This document shows positions 8,582-16,373 of a stretch of 64,000 nt of DNA, piece after piece. Position numbers and translations under genes: made by a program. The stretch comes from Nonomuraea candida (GTDB lineage Bacteria; Actinomycetota; Actinomycetes; Streptosporangiales; Streptosporangiaceae): positions 62,001 to 126,000 of the forward strand of contig NZ_JOAG01000052.1 of the NCBI RefSeq assembly GCF_000725485.1. Reading direction: 5' to 3'. Each line of letters opens with the position of its first letter. Position 1 is the first letter of the stretch. The notes beneath the pieces were generated by a model that worked only from the letters and a program-made list of their open reading frames with translations, was not told the DNA's origin and did no database searches.

Positions 8582-9502
8582 TCAGACCAGGGCGCCGGCC
8601 AGCAGGAAGATCGCGGTTCCGTGGGCGAGGGCGGCCGCGGCGACACCGGAGCGCAGCCGCAGGAAGGCGCAGATCAGCCCCTCGTACAGGGTGAAGGCCA
8701 GGAGCGGCCACCCGACGTCGGTCACGGTCGAGGCCAGGAAGGCGTGGCAGGCGGCGAACAGCAGGGCCGACGACAATGCCGCGCGCACGGCTCCGGCGTG
8801 CTGTTCCAGCCGTCCTTGCAGGAACCCGCGGAAGAGCACTTCCTCGGCGAGGTTGCCCGCCAGGCTGAACAGCAGCAGCACCGGCAGCAGCGTGACGGCG
8901 ACCGCGCCGCCCCTGGCCGGCAGCGGTGTCGGCAGGGACAGCAGCAGCGCCGGAGCGGCGGCCAGCACGCCGCCGCCGATGCCGCAGGCGAGGGTGACCG
9001 GGGTGAGGCGGCCCCAGCGCACCAGCGAACGAAGGCCGGTGTCCAGCTTCAGCACGGCGGCGGTCAGCACCACCGTGCCCAGCGCGAACAGCAGCAGGAT
9101 GCCGGCCTGGTCGGTGAAGCGCAGCCACGGTACGCCCCCCGCCGCGCCCAGTCGCCAGAATCCGAGCGGCGTCATCGCGTCCCTGATCAGGATGAAGCCG
9201 AAGACGAGGGTCAGGATGCGCAGCAGCGGGTCCCGTTCGGCACGCGACAGCGCGAAGCATGCGCCGATGAGCAGCAGGCCGGGCAGGACCCGGACGCCGT
9301 AGGCCAGGAGGTCGGGCGGCACGAAGACGTCTCCGTTTCTTCTGAGGAAGGGGGAGGCGGGGAAGGACGGGGTGAGCAGCGCGCGGCTCGGCGGCGGGCG
9401 CGGCGGCGGGCGCGGCGGCGTGGGCCGAAACCACGTGGAGAAGTCCTTCCCGGGCGGTGGACGACCCGGCCGGGCACCCGCGGGGAGGACTCGGCCAGGC
9501 AT
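8582..9502 (-). CDS. CPBP-family intramembrane protease (CAAX-like)
   Basis: Membrane protein with about eight hydrophobic helices. CPBP motifs are clear near the C-terminus: NLAEEVLFRGFLQGR (EExxxR) and LFAACHAF (the FxxxH-type histidine). Such proteins are glutamic-type intramembrane proteases or relatives, in some bacteria linked to peptide maturation or immunity; no role is implied here by neighbours. The N-terminus is uncertain: ATG 9502 gives a proline-rich, non-membrane leader, and a GTG or ATG-less start near 9340 (before VPPDLLAYG) may be the true one. Confidence 0.78.
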   Translation of the reverse strand: MPGRVLPAGARPGRPPPGKDFSTWFRPTPPRPPPRPPPSRALLTPSFPASPFLRRNGDVFVPPDLLAYGVRVLPGLLLIGACFALSRAERDPLLRILTLVFGFILIRDAMTPLGFWRLGAAGGVPWLRFTDQAGILLLFALGTVVLTAAVLKLDTGLRSLVRWGRLTPVTLACGIGGGVLAAAPALLLSLPTPLPARGGAVAVTLLPVLLLFSLAGNLAEEVLFRGFLQGRLEQHAGAVRAALSSALLFAACHAFLASTVTDVGWPLLAFTLYEGLICAFLRLRSGVAAAALAHGTAIFLLAGALV

Positions 9503-9706
9503 GACTGCGTGGCCGAAGGTCTCGTCCACCGGCCGGTGACCGGTCCCCGCCGCCGGAGAACGCGAGGTTCTCAGCGTGTCGACGTGCGGGCGTCGCGGAC
9601 TACTCCCCTTCGGAGTGCCCCCAATCTTCCATACGTTTCGTAAATCGCGCAAGTGTCGAAACGTGGGGTGCGTGGCAGGCCGCCGGCGCGAGACAATGAA
9701 GGAACG

Positions 9707-10066
9707 ATGTCGACCTCTCCCGCTCCGGGGTCACCCGGAGCCGAGCACCCACCGCCGGCCCCGGCGCAGCTGAGGGCGGCGGCCGAGACGTTCGCCCTGC
9801 TGGCCAGCCCGGTACGGCTGCACCTCATGTGGCTGATCACCCATGCCTCCTACGACGTCAGCACGCTGGCCACGCACGCGGGCATCGGCATCGCCACGGT
9901 CTCCCAGCACCTGGCCAAGCTCCGCCTGGCCGGCCTGATCACCGCACGCCGCGACGGCCGCCGGACGCTGTACGCGGTGGAGGACCCGCATGTGATCACG
10001 CTGATCGGCCAGATCTTCGACCACATCGCCCCCGACGGGAGCCTGGCGCCCGATCCTCCCCGGTAG
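9707..10066 (+). CDS. ArsR-family winged-helix regulator
   Basis: 119 residues. After a proline-rich N-terminus comes the ArsR winged helix: FALLASPVRLHLMWLI, the recognition segment IGIATVSQHLAKLRLAGLI, and the wing ARRDGRRTLYAVED. No cysteine pair of the metal-sensing type (such as CxC) is present, so it may not sense arsenic or zinc. ATG 9707 follows GAAGGA; a longer GTG-start frame from 9653 adds a low-quality stretch. It diverges from the CPBP protease gene. Confidence 0.85.
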   Translation: MSTSPAPGSPGAEHPPPAPAQLRAAAETFALLASPVRLHLMWLITHASYDVSTLATHAGIGIATVSQHLAKLRLAGLITARRDGRRTLYAVEDPHVITLIGQIFDHIAPDGSLAPDPPR

Positions 10067-10127
10067 TCGCGCCCTGAGCTCTGAGAACGCCATCGTGATC
10101 GGCAGGCCCGGGAGCGAAAGCCGCCGG

Positions 10128-12008
10128 TCAGACGCGCCTGCGCCGTACCAGCCAGATCGCGAACGCCGTGACGACGGCCAGCGCCGCCGTGGAGAGCGCG
10201 AGGAGCAGCGGAAGCACCCCCGACGAGGCGCCGGCCGGGGACGGCGAAGGAGAGGAGGCCGCCGGGGACGGCGGGGGAGAGGAGGAGGTGGGGGACGGGG
10301 TGACGATCCGCGCCTGCGGGGTGAGCGAGAGGCCCTGCTGGCGGTCCGGCGGCCCGTACCCCATGGTGTCGCTGTAGGTGGGGACGCCGGTGGGCTCGCC
10401 CTGCACGTCCACGGTCAGCGTGATCGGGACCTCGACGTACGAGCTGCCCTGGTCGGTGAACAGCCGTACCCACAGGTTGTAGTAGCCGGGCAGGGTCGTG
10501 TCGCGGATGTAGCCCTGGGCCGACTCGCGGTTGCGGTAGGCCACGGGCACGGTGGTGCCGGTGAACGCCTGCGGCTGGTCGCCCAGGGGCACCCGCCAGG
10601 CGTTGTCCTGGATGCCGCCGAGCACGCGCGGGTTCTCCGGGCTGAGGATGGAGCTGGACAGCATGAGCTGCGCGCCACCCAGCGCCGCCCGGTCGGCTTC
10701 GGACAGGGCCGGCGTCTCGATCCGGTACGACAGGCGCTGCCCGTAGTTGAGCGGCACCCGGAAGTAGATCTCCTCGCCCGGGATCACGGTGTCGGTGTAG
10801 CGCCCGTCGGCGAGCACGGGGCCGTCGCCGTAGGAGCCGCTGCCCGCCACGCGTGCCGGCTCGGCCGTCTCCACCTGCGGTTCGATGGTCTCCACGCCCG
10901 TGGCGGGGGCGGGGAGCGCGGCGACGTCCACCGCGGGCGGCTCGACCACCAGGCTGAGCTCCAGCGGCGCGGTGGACTGGCGGGCCGTGTCGGCCTTGTT
11001 GGTCACCTCGATCGTGAAGCGGCCCGCCGCCTCGCACGGGCCCGTTCCTTCGGTGATCTGGACGTCGCCGACCACGAACGCGCTGCCGCCGCTGGGCAGG
11101 TTGGTCTCGAGGTCGCGCCGGTTGCAGGGGGCGTCCCCGGTCGCGGGCAGCACGCCGAGGCTCGCGCCGATGACCGTCGGGGCTCCCGGCGGGGTGGTCG
11201 CGCCGATCCGCAGCCCGATGTACGCGGTGGCGCCCGCGGGCAGGTCGAAGGCGTAATGGCGTTTGACCTCCTGGCCGGGCGGCATCTCGTCGAGGTAGTC
11301 GCCCGGCTTGAGCACGGGGGCGGCGCCCCGGTCGGCGGTGCCGGTGACCGGGATGCCGACCGGCGTCTGGCCGCGCAGCGCGCGCTGGGACAGGCGGCGG
11401 ATGCGGCTGGACAGCTCGTCGCTGTTCTGGGCGTCGGCGTAGCGGCCGCCGCCGGCCTTGGCGATGCGGACCAGCTGGTCGCGGGTGGCGCTCTCGACAC
11501 GGAAGCCGACGACGTCCACGCGTACGCCGATGCCCTGCCCGGCCAGCCTGCGCGCGGTGGCGACCGGGTCGCCGCCGCAGGTCTCCTCTCCGTCGGAGAC
11601 GAGCAGGATCGTCTTCTGGCCGTCGGCGGTGAAGTCCTCGGCCGCCTGCTCCAGCGCGTACGCGATGGGGGTGTCGCCCTTGGGCCGCAGCCCGGAGACC
11701 TGGCGTTTGAACGCGTCCCGGTCCAGCGGGGAGGGCCGCAGGTGCAGCTTGGTGTCCTTGCAGCCGCCCCCGTAGGAGCGCAGGCCGAGCTGCGCGCCTT
11801 CGGGCGCGGCGTCGACCATGCCGCCGATGGCCCTGCGGGCGGCGGCGATCCGCGTGGAGCCGGAGCCGTCCTTCTCCGCCATGGAGCCGGACACGTCGAG
11901 CAGCACCATGAGCTGTCCGGACGGTTCGAGGGCCGGCGCCGGGGAGGGGAACGCCAGAGGGGCCAGGGCGATCAGGATGACCAGCAGTATCCGCGGCATG
12001 CCGGGCAT
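10128..12008 (-). CDS. Secreted, membrane-anchored VWA-domain protein
   Basis: A signal peptide (residues 1-26) leads into a von Willebrand A domain with an intact MIDAS: DVSGSM near residue 38, TPIAYAL, and LVSDGEETCGG. The middle is a long extracellular beta-rich region; the C-terminus has a Pro/Ser-rich linker and then a single membrane helix followed by RRRR. It is thus a type-I cell-surface protein of 626 residues, likely binding a protein partner through Mg2+. ATG 12008 begins the signal peptide. No operon partners are evident on this strand. Confidence 0.88.
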   Translation of the reverse strand: MPGMPRILLVILIALAPLAFPSPAPALEPSGQLMVLLDVSGSMAEKDGSGSTRIAAARRAIGGMVDAAPEGAQLGLRSYGGGCKDTKLHLRPSPLDRDAFKRQVSGLRPKGDTPIAYALEQAAEDFTADGQKTILLVSDGEETCGGDPVATARRLAGQGIGVRVDVVGFRVESATRDQLVRIAKAGGGRYADAQNSDELSSRIRRLSQRALRGQTPVGIPVTGTADRGAAPVLKPGDYLDEMPPGQEVKRHYAFDLPAGATAYIGLRIGATTPPGAPTVIGASLGVLPATGDAPCNRRDLETNLPSGGSAFVVGDVQITEGTGPCEAAGRFTIEVTNKADTARQSTAPLELSLVVEPPAVDVAALPAPATGVETIEPQVETAEPARVAGSGSYGDGPVLADGRYTDTVIPGEEIYFRVPLNYGQRLSYRIETPALSEADRAALGGAQLMLSSSILSPENPRVLGGIQDNAWRVPLGDQPQAFTGTTVPVAYRNRESAQGYIRDTTLPGYYNLWVRLFTDQGSSYVEVPITLTVDVQGEPTGVPTYSDTMGYGPPDRQQGLSLTPQARIVTPSPTSSSPPPSPAASSPSPSPAGASSGVLPLLLALSTAALAVVTAFAIWLVRRRRV

Positions 12009-12114
12009 TATTGATCATCCCGCTTGCAATCACCTGGAAAACAGGTAAACCGTCCTGCACCACTGGACCGGTCGGCCGGGGGATCGGTGACCCGCGCAAT
12101 CCGGCGCCGGCCTG

Positions 12115-12642
12115 CTACGTGGTCTGTTCGGCCGGTTCCAGGCCCGCCAGGAGGTTGAAGGCGCCGGTCAGGAGGTTGAGGGTGACCAGGCCCACGATCT
12201 CGGCGATGACGCGATCGCTCCAGCCGTGCGCGCGCAGGTCCGCGACGTCCGCGTCGCTGATCGAGGCGGGTTCGGCCAGGACGCGCACGGCCACGGCGAT
12301 GAGCGCCGCCTCCCTGGCGTCCGTGGAGGTGCCCTGCCGCGCCAGCGCGATGTCGGTCTCGCCGAGCCCGGCCGCGCGGCCCGCCTCCGTGTGCGCCTGC
12401 AGGCAGGAGCCGCAGCCGATCCACTCCTGTACGGCGAGCGAGATCTTCTCGCTGAGCGCCCGGGACAGCTTGACGCGCTTCATGGCGCGCGACAGATCCA
12501 GGTAGCCCTGCAGCAGCGCGGGGGAGTGGGCCATGGTGGCGACCATGTCGCCAACGCTGCCCCGCCTGCTGATGATGTCGCTCAGCAGCTCTTCGGACTT
12601 CCCGGGCGCCTCTGCGGGCGCGAGCGCGGCCAGACGTCGCAT
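12115..12642 (-). CDS. Carboxymuconolactone decarboxylase / AhpD-like protein
   Basis: About 175 residues, helical, with the AhpD redox signature EWIGCGSCLQAHT (CxxC plus His) and the helix GLGETDIALARQG. Proteins of this family serve as peroxidase or thiol-disulfide partners. ATG 12642 has a strong GAGGAGGA ribosome site. It is divergent from a GNAT gene, and the gap holds a CsoR/FrmR-like operator, so the pair may respond to copper, formaldehyde or another electrophile; that link is inference. Confidence 0.88.
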   Translation of the reverse strand: MRRLAALAPAEAPGKSEELLSDIISRRGSVGDMVATMAHSPALLQGYLDLSRAMKRVKLSRALSEKISLAVQEWIGCGSCLQAHTEAGRAAGLGETDIALARQGTSTDAREAALIAVAVRVLAEPASISDADVADLRAHGWSDRVIAEIVGLVTLNLLTGAFNLLAGLEPAEQTT

Positions 12643-12672
12643 GTGTCCTCCTCGGTGATCTTTCCTGATACT

Positions 12673-12689
12673 ATACCCCCCTAAGGTAT
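12673..12689. promoter_or_regulatory. CsoR/RcnR/FrmR-like operator
   Basis: ATACC-CCCCTAA-GGTAT: an inverted ATACC/GGTAT pair around a C-run, the kind of site bound by DUF156 (CsoR, RcnR, FrmR) repressors. It sits 30 bases from the start of the AhpD-like gene and 16 bases before ATG 12706 of the GNAT gene. The in-frame ATG at 12688 would begin inside it, another reason to prefer 12706. Confidence 0.5.
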
Positions 12690-12705
12690 GAGAACGGGGA
12701 AGACA

Positions 12706-13383
12706 ATGGCGAGACGGCTTGTGCGGCATCTGGCCGAGTGGCTCGGCGGCTGGCCCGCCGGCACCGGCTTGCACATCATCGGCGCACCCGCGCGCAACCG
12801 GCCCGGGTGGGACGGGAAGATCCACCCGGTTCTCGGGGTGAGCGGCCCGGCCGGGGGCGTGCTGTCGGTTCCGCCGGAGCACGCCGCGGCCATCGCCGGG
12901 CAGTACGACAGGGCCGGAGGTCTCGCGGCGCTCGGGCCGCGGGTTCCCGCTCTCGTGGGCCTCGCCGAGCGCGCATGGTTCACCGCCGTCTACCGGTGGA
13001 CGACCCGCCCCGCGCCCCTTCCCGACGCCGGCGTGTGGATCCCGGCCGGCGATCCGGAGGTTCCCGGCTGGCTGCGGCCTTTCGGCGGGGACGTTCTGGT
13101 CGCCCTGGACCCCGTCACCGGGGAGCAGCTGGCGGGCGTGGGGGTCAAACGCCACGACTCCCACGGCCACGAACTCGCCGTGGTGACCGCCCCGCAGGCC
13201 CGCGGCCGCGGCCTGGCCCGCAGGCTCGTGGCCCAGGCGGCCCGGCGGGTGCTGGACGAAGGCGCGGTCCCCACGTACATGCACGCTCCCGCGAACCGGG
13301 CCTCGGCGGCGGTCGCCGCGGCGGCCGGCTTCGAGGACCGCGGCTGGCTGGCCTTCGGCGTGACCGAGGCGCAGGCCGGCTAG
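12706..13383 (+). CDS. GNAT-family N-acetyltransferase
   Basis: About 225 residues. The C-terminal half carries the acetyl-CoA binding motif A, VVTAPQARGRGLARRL, and the later helix ANRASAAVAAAAGFEDRG typical of GNAT motif B. The N-terminal part (residues 1-110) has no recognised domain. ATG 12706 has GGGGAAG just upstream. The substrate is unknown. Divergent from the AhpD-like gene across a probable shared operator. Confidence 0.8.
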   Translation: MARRLVRHLAEWLGGWPAGTGLHIIGAPARNRPGWDGKIHPVLGVSGPAGGVLSVPPEHAAAIAGQYDRAGGLAALGPRVPALVGLAERAWFTAVYRWTTRPAPLPDAGVWIPAGDPEVPGWLRPFGGDVLVALDPVTGEQLAGVGVKRHDSHGHELAVVTAPQARGRGLARRLVAQAARRVLDEGAVPTYMHAPANRASAAVAAAAGFEDRGWLAFGVTEAQAG

Positions 13384-13417
13384 GCGACCGGGATCGGAGG
13401 CCGGGGCTCGAAGGGTG

Positions 13418-14605
13418 TCAGTGCCGGTCGTGCCAGGCTTCGGCCAGGATGCGGGTGACGGCGGTGCTCAGCACGCGTACGCCGCGGGTCGAGCCGGGCT
13501 CGATCCCGACCAGCTCGCGAACCCGCCGGAGCCGGTAGTCGAGCGTGCGGGGATGCACGCGCAGCGCCATCGCGGTGTGCATCCGGTTCATGTCGTTGCG
13601 GTAGTAGGCGTCGAGCGTGGCCACCAGGTCGGGGCCGCTCGCCAGCCGCCGGGTCAGCTCGCGCAGCCACTCGTCGACCTGCGGCATCTGGGCCGCCCCC
13701 AGCTCCGCGAACACGTCGGCCACGCCGTACACCTGGCGGGGGATCTTCTCCACGGGCGCCGCCCGGCAGACCCTGCGGGCCAGCGCGATCGGGTCCGCCA
13801 GGGCGAGCGCCCGGCCGGGGGCCGCGCCGACCGAGCACGGCCCGGTCAGCTCGGCGAAGTCGTGGATCAGCGACAGCGCCTGGCACCGCGCCGCCGCCTG
13901 ACCGTCGACCGGGCCGGCGCCGTCGCACGGCACCAGCGCCACGAACTCGTCCGGCTTGTGCCAGGTCAGCGGCATGCGGTGGCGGTCGAGCAGGGTCTTG
14001 ACGACCTCGTCGCGCCGCTGGTCGTCGAGCCGGCCGCCGGGGACCCGGGCGATCGTCACCAGGTAGTGGTCCGGCACCGGCAGGTCGAGGTCGCGGGCCA
14101 GTTGCGGCGCCGCGGGGTCGTCGGAGAGGAGCATGCCGGCGAGCATCCGGATCCTGGCCGCGACGGGCAGGAAGCGCTCCTGGCCTTTGAGGTATCCGTG
14201 CGTGTAGGCGTCCTGCGCGGTGAGGCCGTGGTGGGCGACCCAGCCGAGCATGCACATCACGTCGCCCAGGTCTTTGGGGCCCGCCGCCTCGTGGATCTCG
14301 CGCAGCGTGAGGTTGGCGTGCAGGAGCAGGACCTGCCGCTGGGACGCCAGCGAGACGCCCACCTCGCCCCGCGACATCCCGACCGAGGACATGTACGCCC
14401 GGTCCTCGTCGGTGAACGGCTGCTCCTCCTCGGCCAGGTCGATGGTGCGGCGCCGGAGCATCACCGCGAAATCCAGCATCGCGGCCGAGCCCCGGGTCTC
14501 GGCGGCCAGGCTGCGGTAGTCGGCGAGCTCGTGGGTGTACACCTCGACCGCCCGCCGGGCATTGGCGTCCAGGCGGTTGCGTAAGGTCCGGAACAGGTGG
14601 CCCAT
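13418..14605 (-). CDS. PucR-family transcriptional regulator
   Basis: 395 residues. A sensor-like N-terminal region is followed by a GGDEF-related middle segment and a C-terminal PucR helix-turn-helix: LDAYYRNDMNRMHTAMALRV then HPRTLDYRLRRVRELVG. Family members control purine, amino acid or secondary metabolism. It is the last gene before the RiPP cluster but faces away from it, so a role in the cluster is possible and unproven. Upstream is a TTGACC/GGTCAA inverted repeat. Confidence 0.85.
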   Translation of the reverse strand: MGHLFRTLRNRLDANARRAVEVYTHELADYRSLAAETRGSAAMLDFAVMLRRRTIDLAEEEQPFTDEDRAYMSSVGMSRGEVGVSLASQRQVLLLHANLTLREIHEAAGPKDLGDVMCMLGWVAHHGLTAQDAYTHGYLKGQERFLPVAARIRMLAGMLLSDDPAAPQLARDLDLPVPDHYLVTIARVPGGRLDDQRRDEVVKTLLDRHRMPLTWHKPDEFVALVPCDGAGPVDGQAAARCQALSLIHDFAELTGPCSVGAAPGRALALADPIALARRVCRAAPVEKIPRQVYGVADVFAELGAAQMPQVDEWLRELTRRLASGPDLVATLDAYYRNDMNRMHTAMALRVHPRTLDYRLRRVRELVGIEPGSTRGVRVLSTAVTRILAEAWHDRH

Positions 14606-14635
14606 CTCGGCTCCTCTTCACCGCCGGCCATCAGT

Positions 14636-14652
14636 TTGACCGTGATGGTCAA
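14636..14652. promoter_or_regulatory. TTGACC-N5-GGTCAA inverted repeat upstream of PucR gene
   Basis: A perfect six-base inverted repeat (TTGACC GTGAT GGTCAA) lies 31 bases upstream of the PucR start, with another TTGACC at 14662-14667. It may be an operator for the PucR protein or another regulator. Confidence 0.4.
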
Positions 14653-14938
14653 TGGATTTACTTGACCGGCGTCGATTGCGCAAGATGACAAAGCCCGGGG
14701 GAAGTGACAACTTCGATTTCCTGTTCAGCGCGGGAACCCGCCCATGGTGGCGCACCCGGACGGTGTGCGCGTCTTGTCATTTGTGACAACGCACGTGGCG
14801 GCGGTCCGGGCGGGATCATCACGGCTCACGACGACATGCGGTGTCCCCGCTGAGACTCTGTCCGCATGAGACGACCACCCGGCGCCGCCACCGCCCGCAA
14901 CGGCATGGCCCACAGCCAGAACTGAGGTCTCGTCCGGT

Positions 14939-14956
14939 CCCTTGACGCCTCAAGGG
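14939..14956 (+). terminator. Hairpin in the gap before the RiPP cluster
   Basis: CCCTTGA and TCAAGGG pair around a CGCC loop. No T-tract follows. The 466-base gap between the PucR gene and the ATP-grasp gene also holds a 19-codon ORF (ATG 14866 to TGA 14925, ending MAHSQN) just before this hairpin, an arrangement that could be a leader peptide with attenuator, but it may be chance. Confidence 0.3.
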
Positions 14957-14979
14957 GCGGGCCGTCGTTCCTGGGGAGG

Positions 14980-15078
14980 ATGAGTGAGATCACCGTGGTG
15001 CTTTCGCTGCGCGAACCGCCGACGAGACACGCCGCCGCCCCGCCCGGCCGGCGCCCGATCATGGTGAGACCTTGTTAG
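14980..15078 (+). CDS. Possible 32-aa ORF at the cluster's left edge
   Basis: ATG 14980 to TAG 15078 encodes a short peptide beginning MSEITVVLSLREPP and ending in MVRPC. Its stop overlaps the TTG proposed as start of the ATP-grasp gene, which would allow coupling. Against it: GGGGAGG abuts the ATG with no spacer, and that ribosome site would better serve GTG 14984 in another frame (27 codons to 15067). Either could be a leader peptide or neither is translated. Confidence 0.2.
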   Translation: MSEITVVLSLREPPTRHAAAPPGRRPIMVRPC

Positions 15079-16358
15079 GCCGGGGCGGAGGCTCTCCCGG
15101 TTCAGCACCCGGCGGGCCTCCGGTCACCGTGGACCTGCGGTCGTCGTCGCCCCGCGCCGTCCGGTGGCCGCCGGGCGAGGAGCCCGTGCCGGGCGCGCCG
15201 CACGTCGTGCTCGCCGACCGCGCGGCCCGTGGCGAGTTCGCCGCCCTGCAGGCCGCCCTGCACCGGCTCGGGGTGCCGACCGTACGGCTCGACGCCGCGC
15301 ACGCGGCGGCACCGCCGGCGGGACCGTCCGCGGCGCCGTCGGCGGCACCAACGGCGGCACCAACGGCGGGACCGGACGACGGGCCCCCGGGCCCGCTCGA
15401 CCTCACGCTCTTCCTCGACGGCGGGCTCGTCACCATCGACGGCCGCCGCTTCCGGCCGAGCGTCGTGTGGGCCCGCGGACCGATGCCCCGGGCGATCCCG
15501 GCAACGCCCGGAACCGCCGGTCCGCCGTTCCATGCCGGCTCCGGGGCTGCCGGTCCGCCGTTCCGCGCCGGCTCCGGGTCCGCCGGTCCGCCGTTCCGCG
15601 CCGGCTCCGGGGCTGCCGGCCCGCTGTTCCGTGCCGACTCCTGGTCCGCCCTGGTCGACCAGCTCGCCGCGATCGCCCCCGTCCGCCTTCCGGGCCGTGG
15701 CGCCGGCCGCCTGGCGCAGCTGGCCGGCGCGGCCGCGGCCGGGGTGCGCACGCCGCGCACGATCGTCACGACCGACCCCGGGACGGCCGCCGCCGACCTG
15801 CCGGAGGGCAGGCTCGTGGTGAAGGTGCTGGACGAGCACTTCGTCGAGATCGCGCCGGGACGCATGGTGGGCCTGTTCCCGGAGATCACCGACCGCGAGA
15901 CCCTCCTGCGCCGCCCGCCCCCGGGCTTCCCGGTGATCGTCCAGGAGCACGTCGAGCACGACCTCGAACTGCGCGTCTACTACCTGGCCGGCGACCTCCA
16001 CGCCTTCGCCGTGACCAAGCCGTCGCCGGACGCGCCCTGGCGGGACCCGGCCGCCGTGTCCGTCCGCGCGACGCCGGTTCCGCCGCGGGCGGCCGAGGTG
16101 GTGCGGCGGCTCGCGCGGGACTGGGAGCTGGCCTTCGGCGCCTTCGATCTGCTGCTGGCCGCCGGAGACGTCGTCTTCCTGGAGGTCAACGCGGACGGCG
16201 ACTGGCGCTGGTTCGAGGCCAGGGCCGGCACCCGGGCGGTCACGAACGCCGCCGCGTCCATGGTCAGGACGCTGCACCTGAACGTGCTGCGGGAGTCCGC
16301 GCCGCCGCCGGTCGGCGGCGTGCTGGATTTCCTCCTGCTCGGCACCGAAGCACTGTGA
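15072..16358 (+). CDS. ATP-grasp ligase, graspetide (MvdD/PapB)-like
   Basis: First gene of the RiPP cluster. The C-terminal 200 residues form an ATP-grasp domain: LVVKVLDEHFVEI (nucleotide lysine), VIVQEHVEHDLELRVYYL, and FLEVNADGDWRWFEA, whose E-x-N-x(2)-G-x-W layout is typical of graspetide ligases that make ester or amide macrocycles. It could instead couple an amino acid to the peptide. The N-terminal half contains low-complexity Ala/Pro segments and four 11-residue AGPPFRAGSG repeats (about residues 149-192), unlike ordinary family members. The start is uncertain: TTG 15072 opens the frame, GTG 15129 is an alternative; neither has a good ribosome site. The SARP gene follows after 15 bases. 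Confidence 0.75.
   Translation: MLGRGGGSPGSAPGGPPVTVDLRSSSPRAVRWPPGEEPVPGAPHVVLADRAARGEFAALQAALHRLGVPTVRLDAAHAAAPPAGPSAAPSAAPTAAPTAGPDDGPPGPLDLTLFLDGGLVTIDGRRFRPSVVWARGPMPRAIPATPGTAGPPFHAGSGAAGPPFRAGSGSAGPPFRAGSGAAGPLFRADSWSALVDQLAAIAPVRLPGRGAGRLAQLAGAAAAGVRTPRTIVTTDPGTAAADLPEGRLVVKVLDEHFVEIAPGRMVGLFPEITDRETLLRRPPPGFPVIVQEHVEHDLELRVYYLAGDLHAFAVTKPSPDAPWRDPAAVSVRATPVPPRAAEVVRRLARDWELAFGAFDLLLAAGDVVFLEVNADGDWRWFEARAGTRAVTNAAASMVRTLHLNVLRESAPPPVGGVLDFLLLGTEAL
15516..15647 (+). repeat. Four in-frame 33-bp repeats inside the ATP-grasp gene
   Basis: Four tandem copies of a 33-base unit encode AGPPF(R/H)AGSG(A/S), the last copy degenerate. They lie between the N-terminal and ATP-binding regions and probably form a flexible linker. 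Confidence 0.85.
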
Positions 16359-16373
16359 CGTCGAGGAAGGCGC

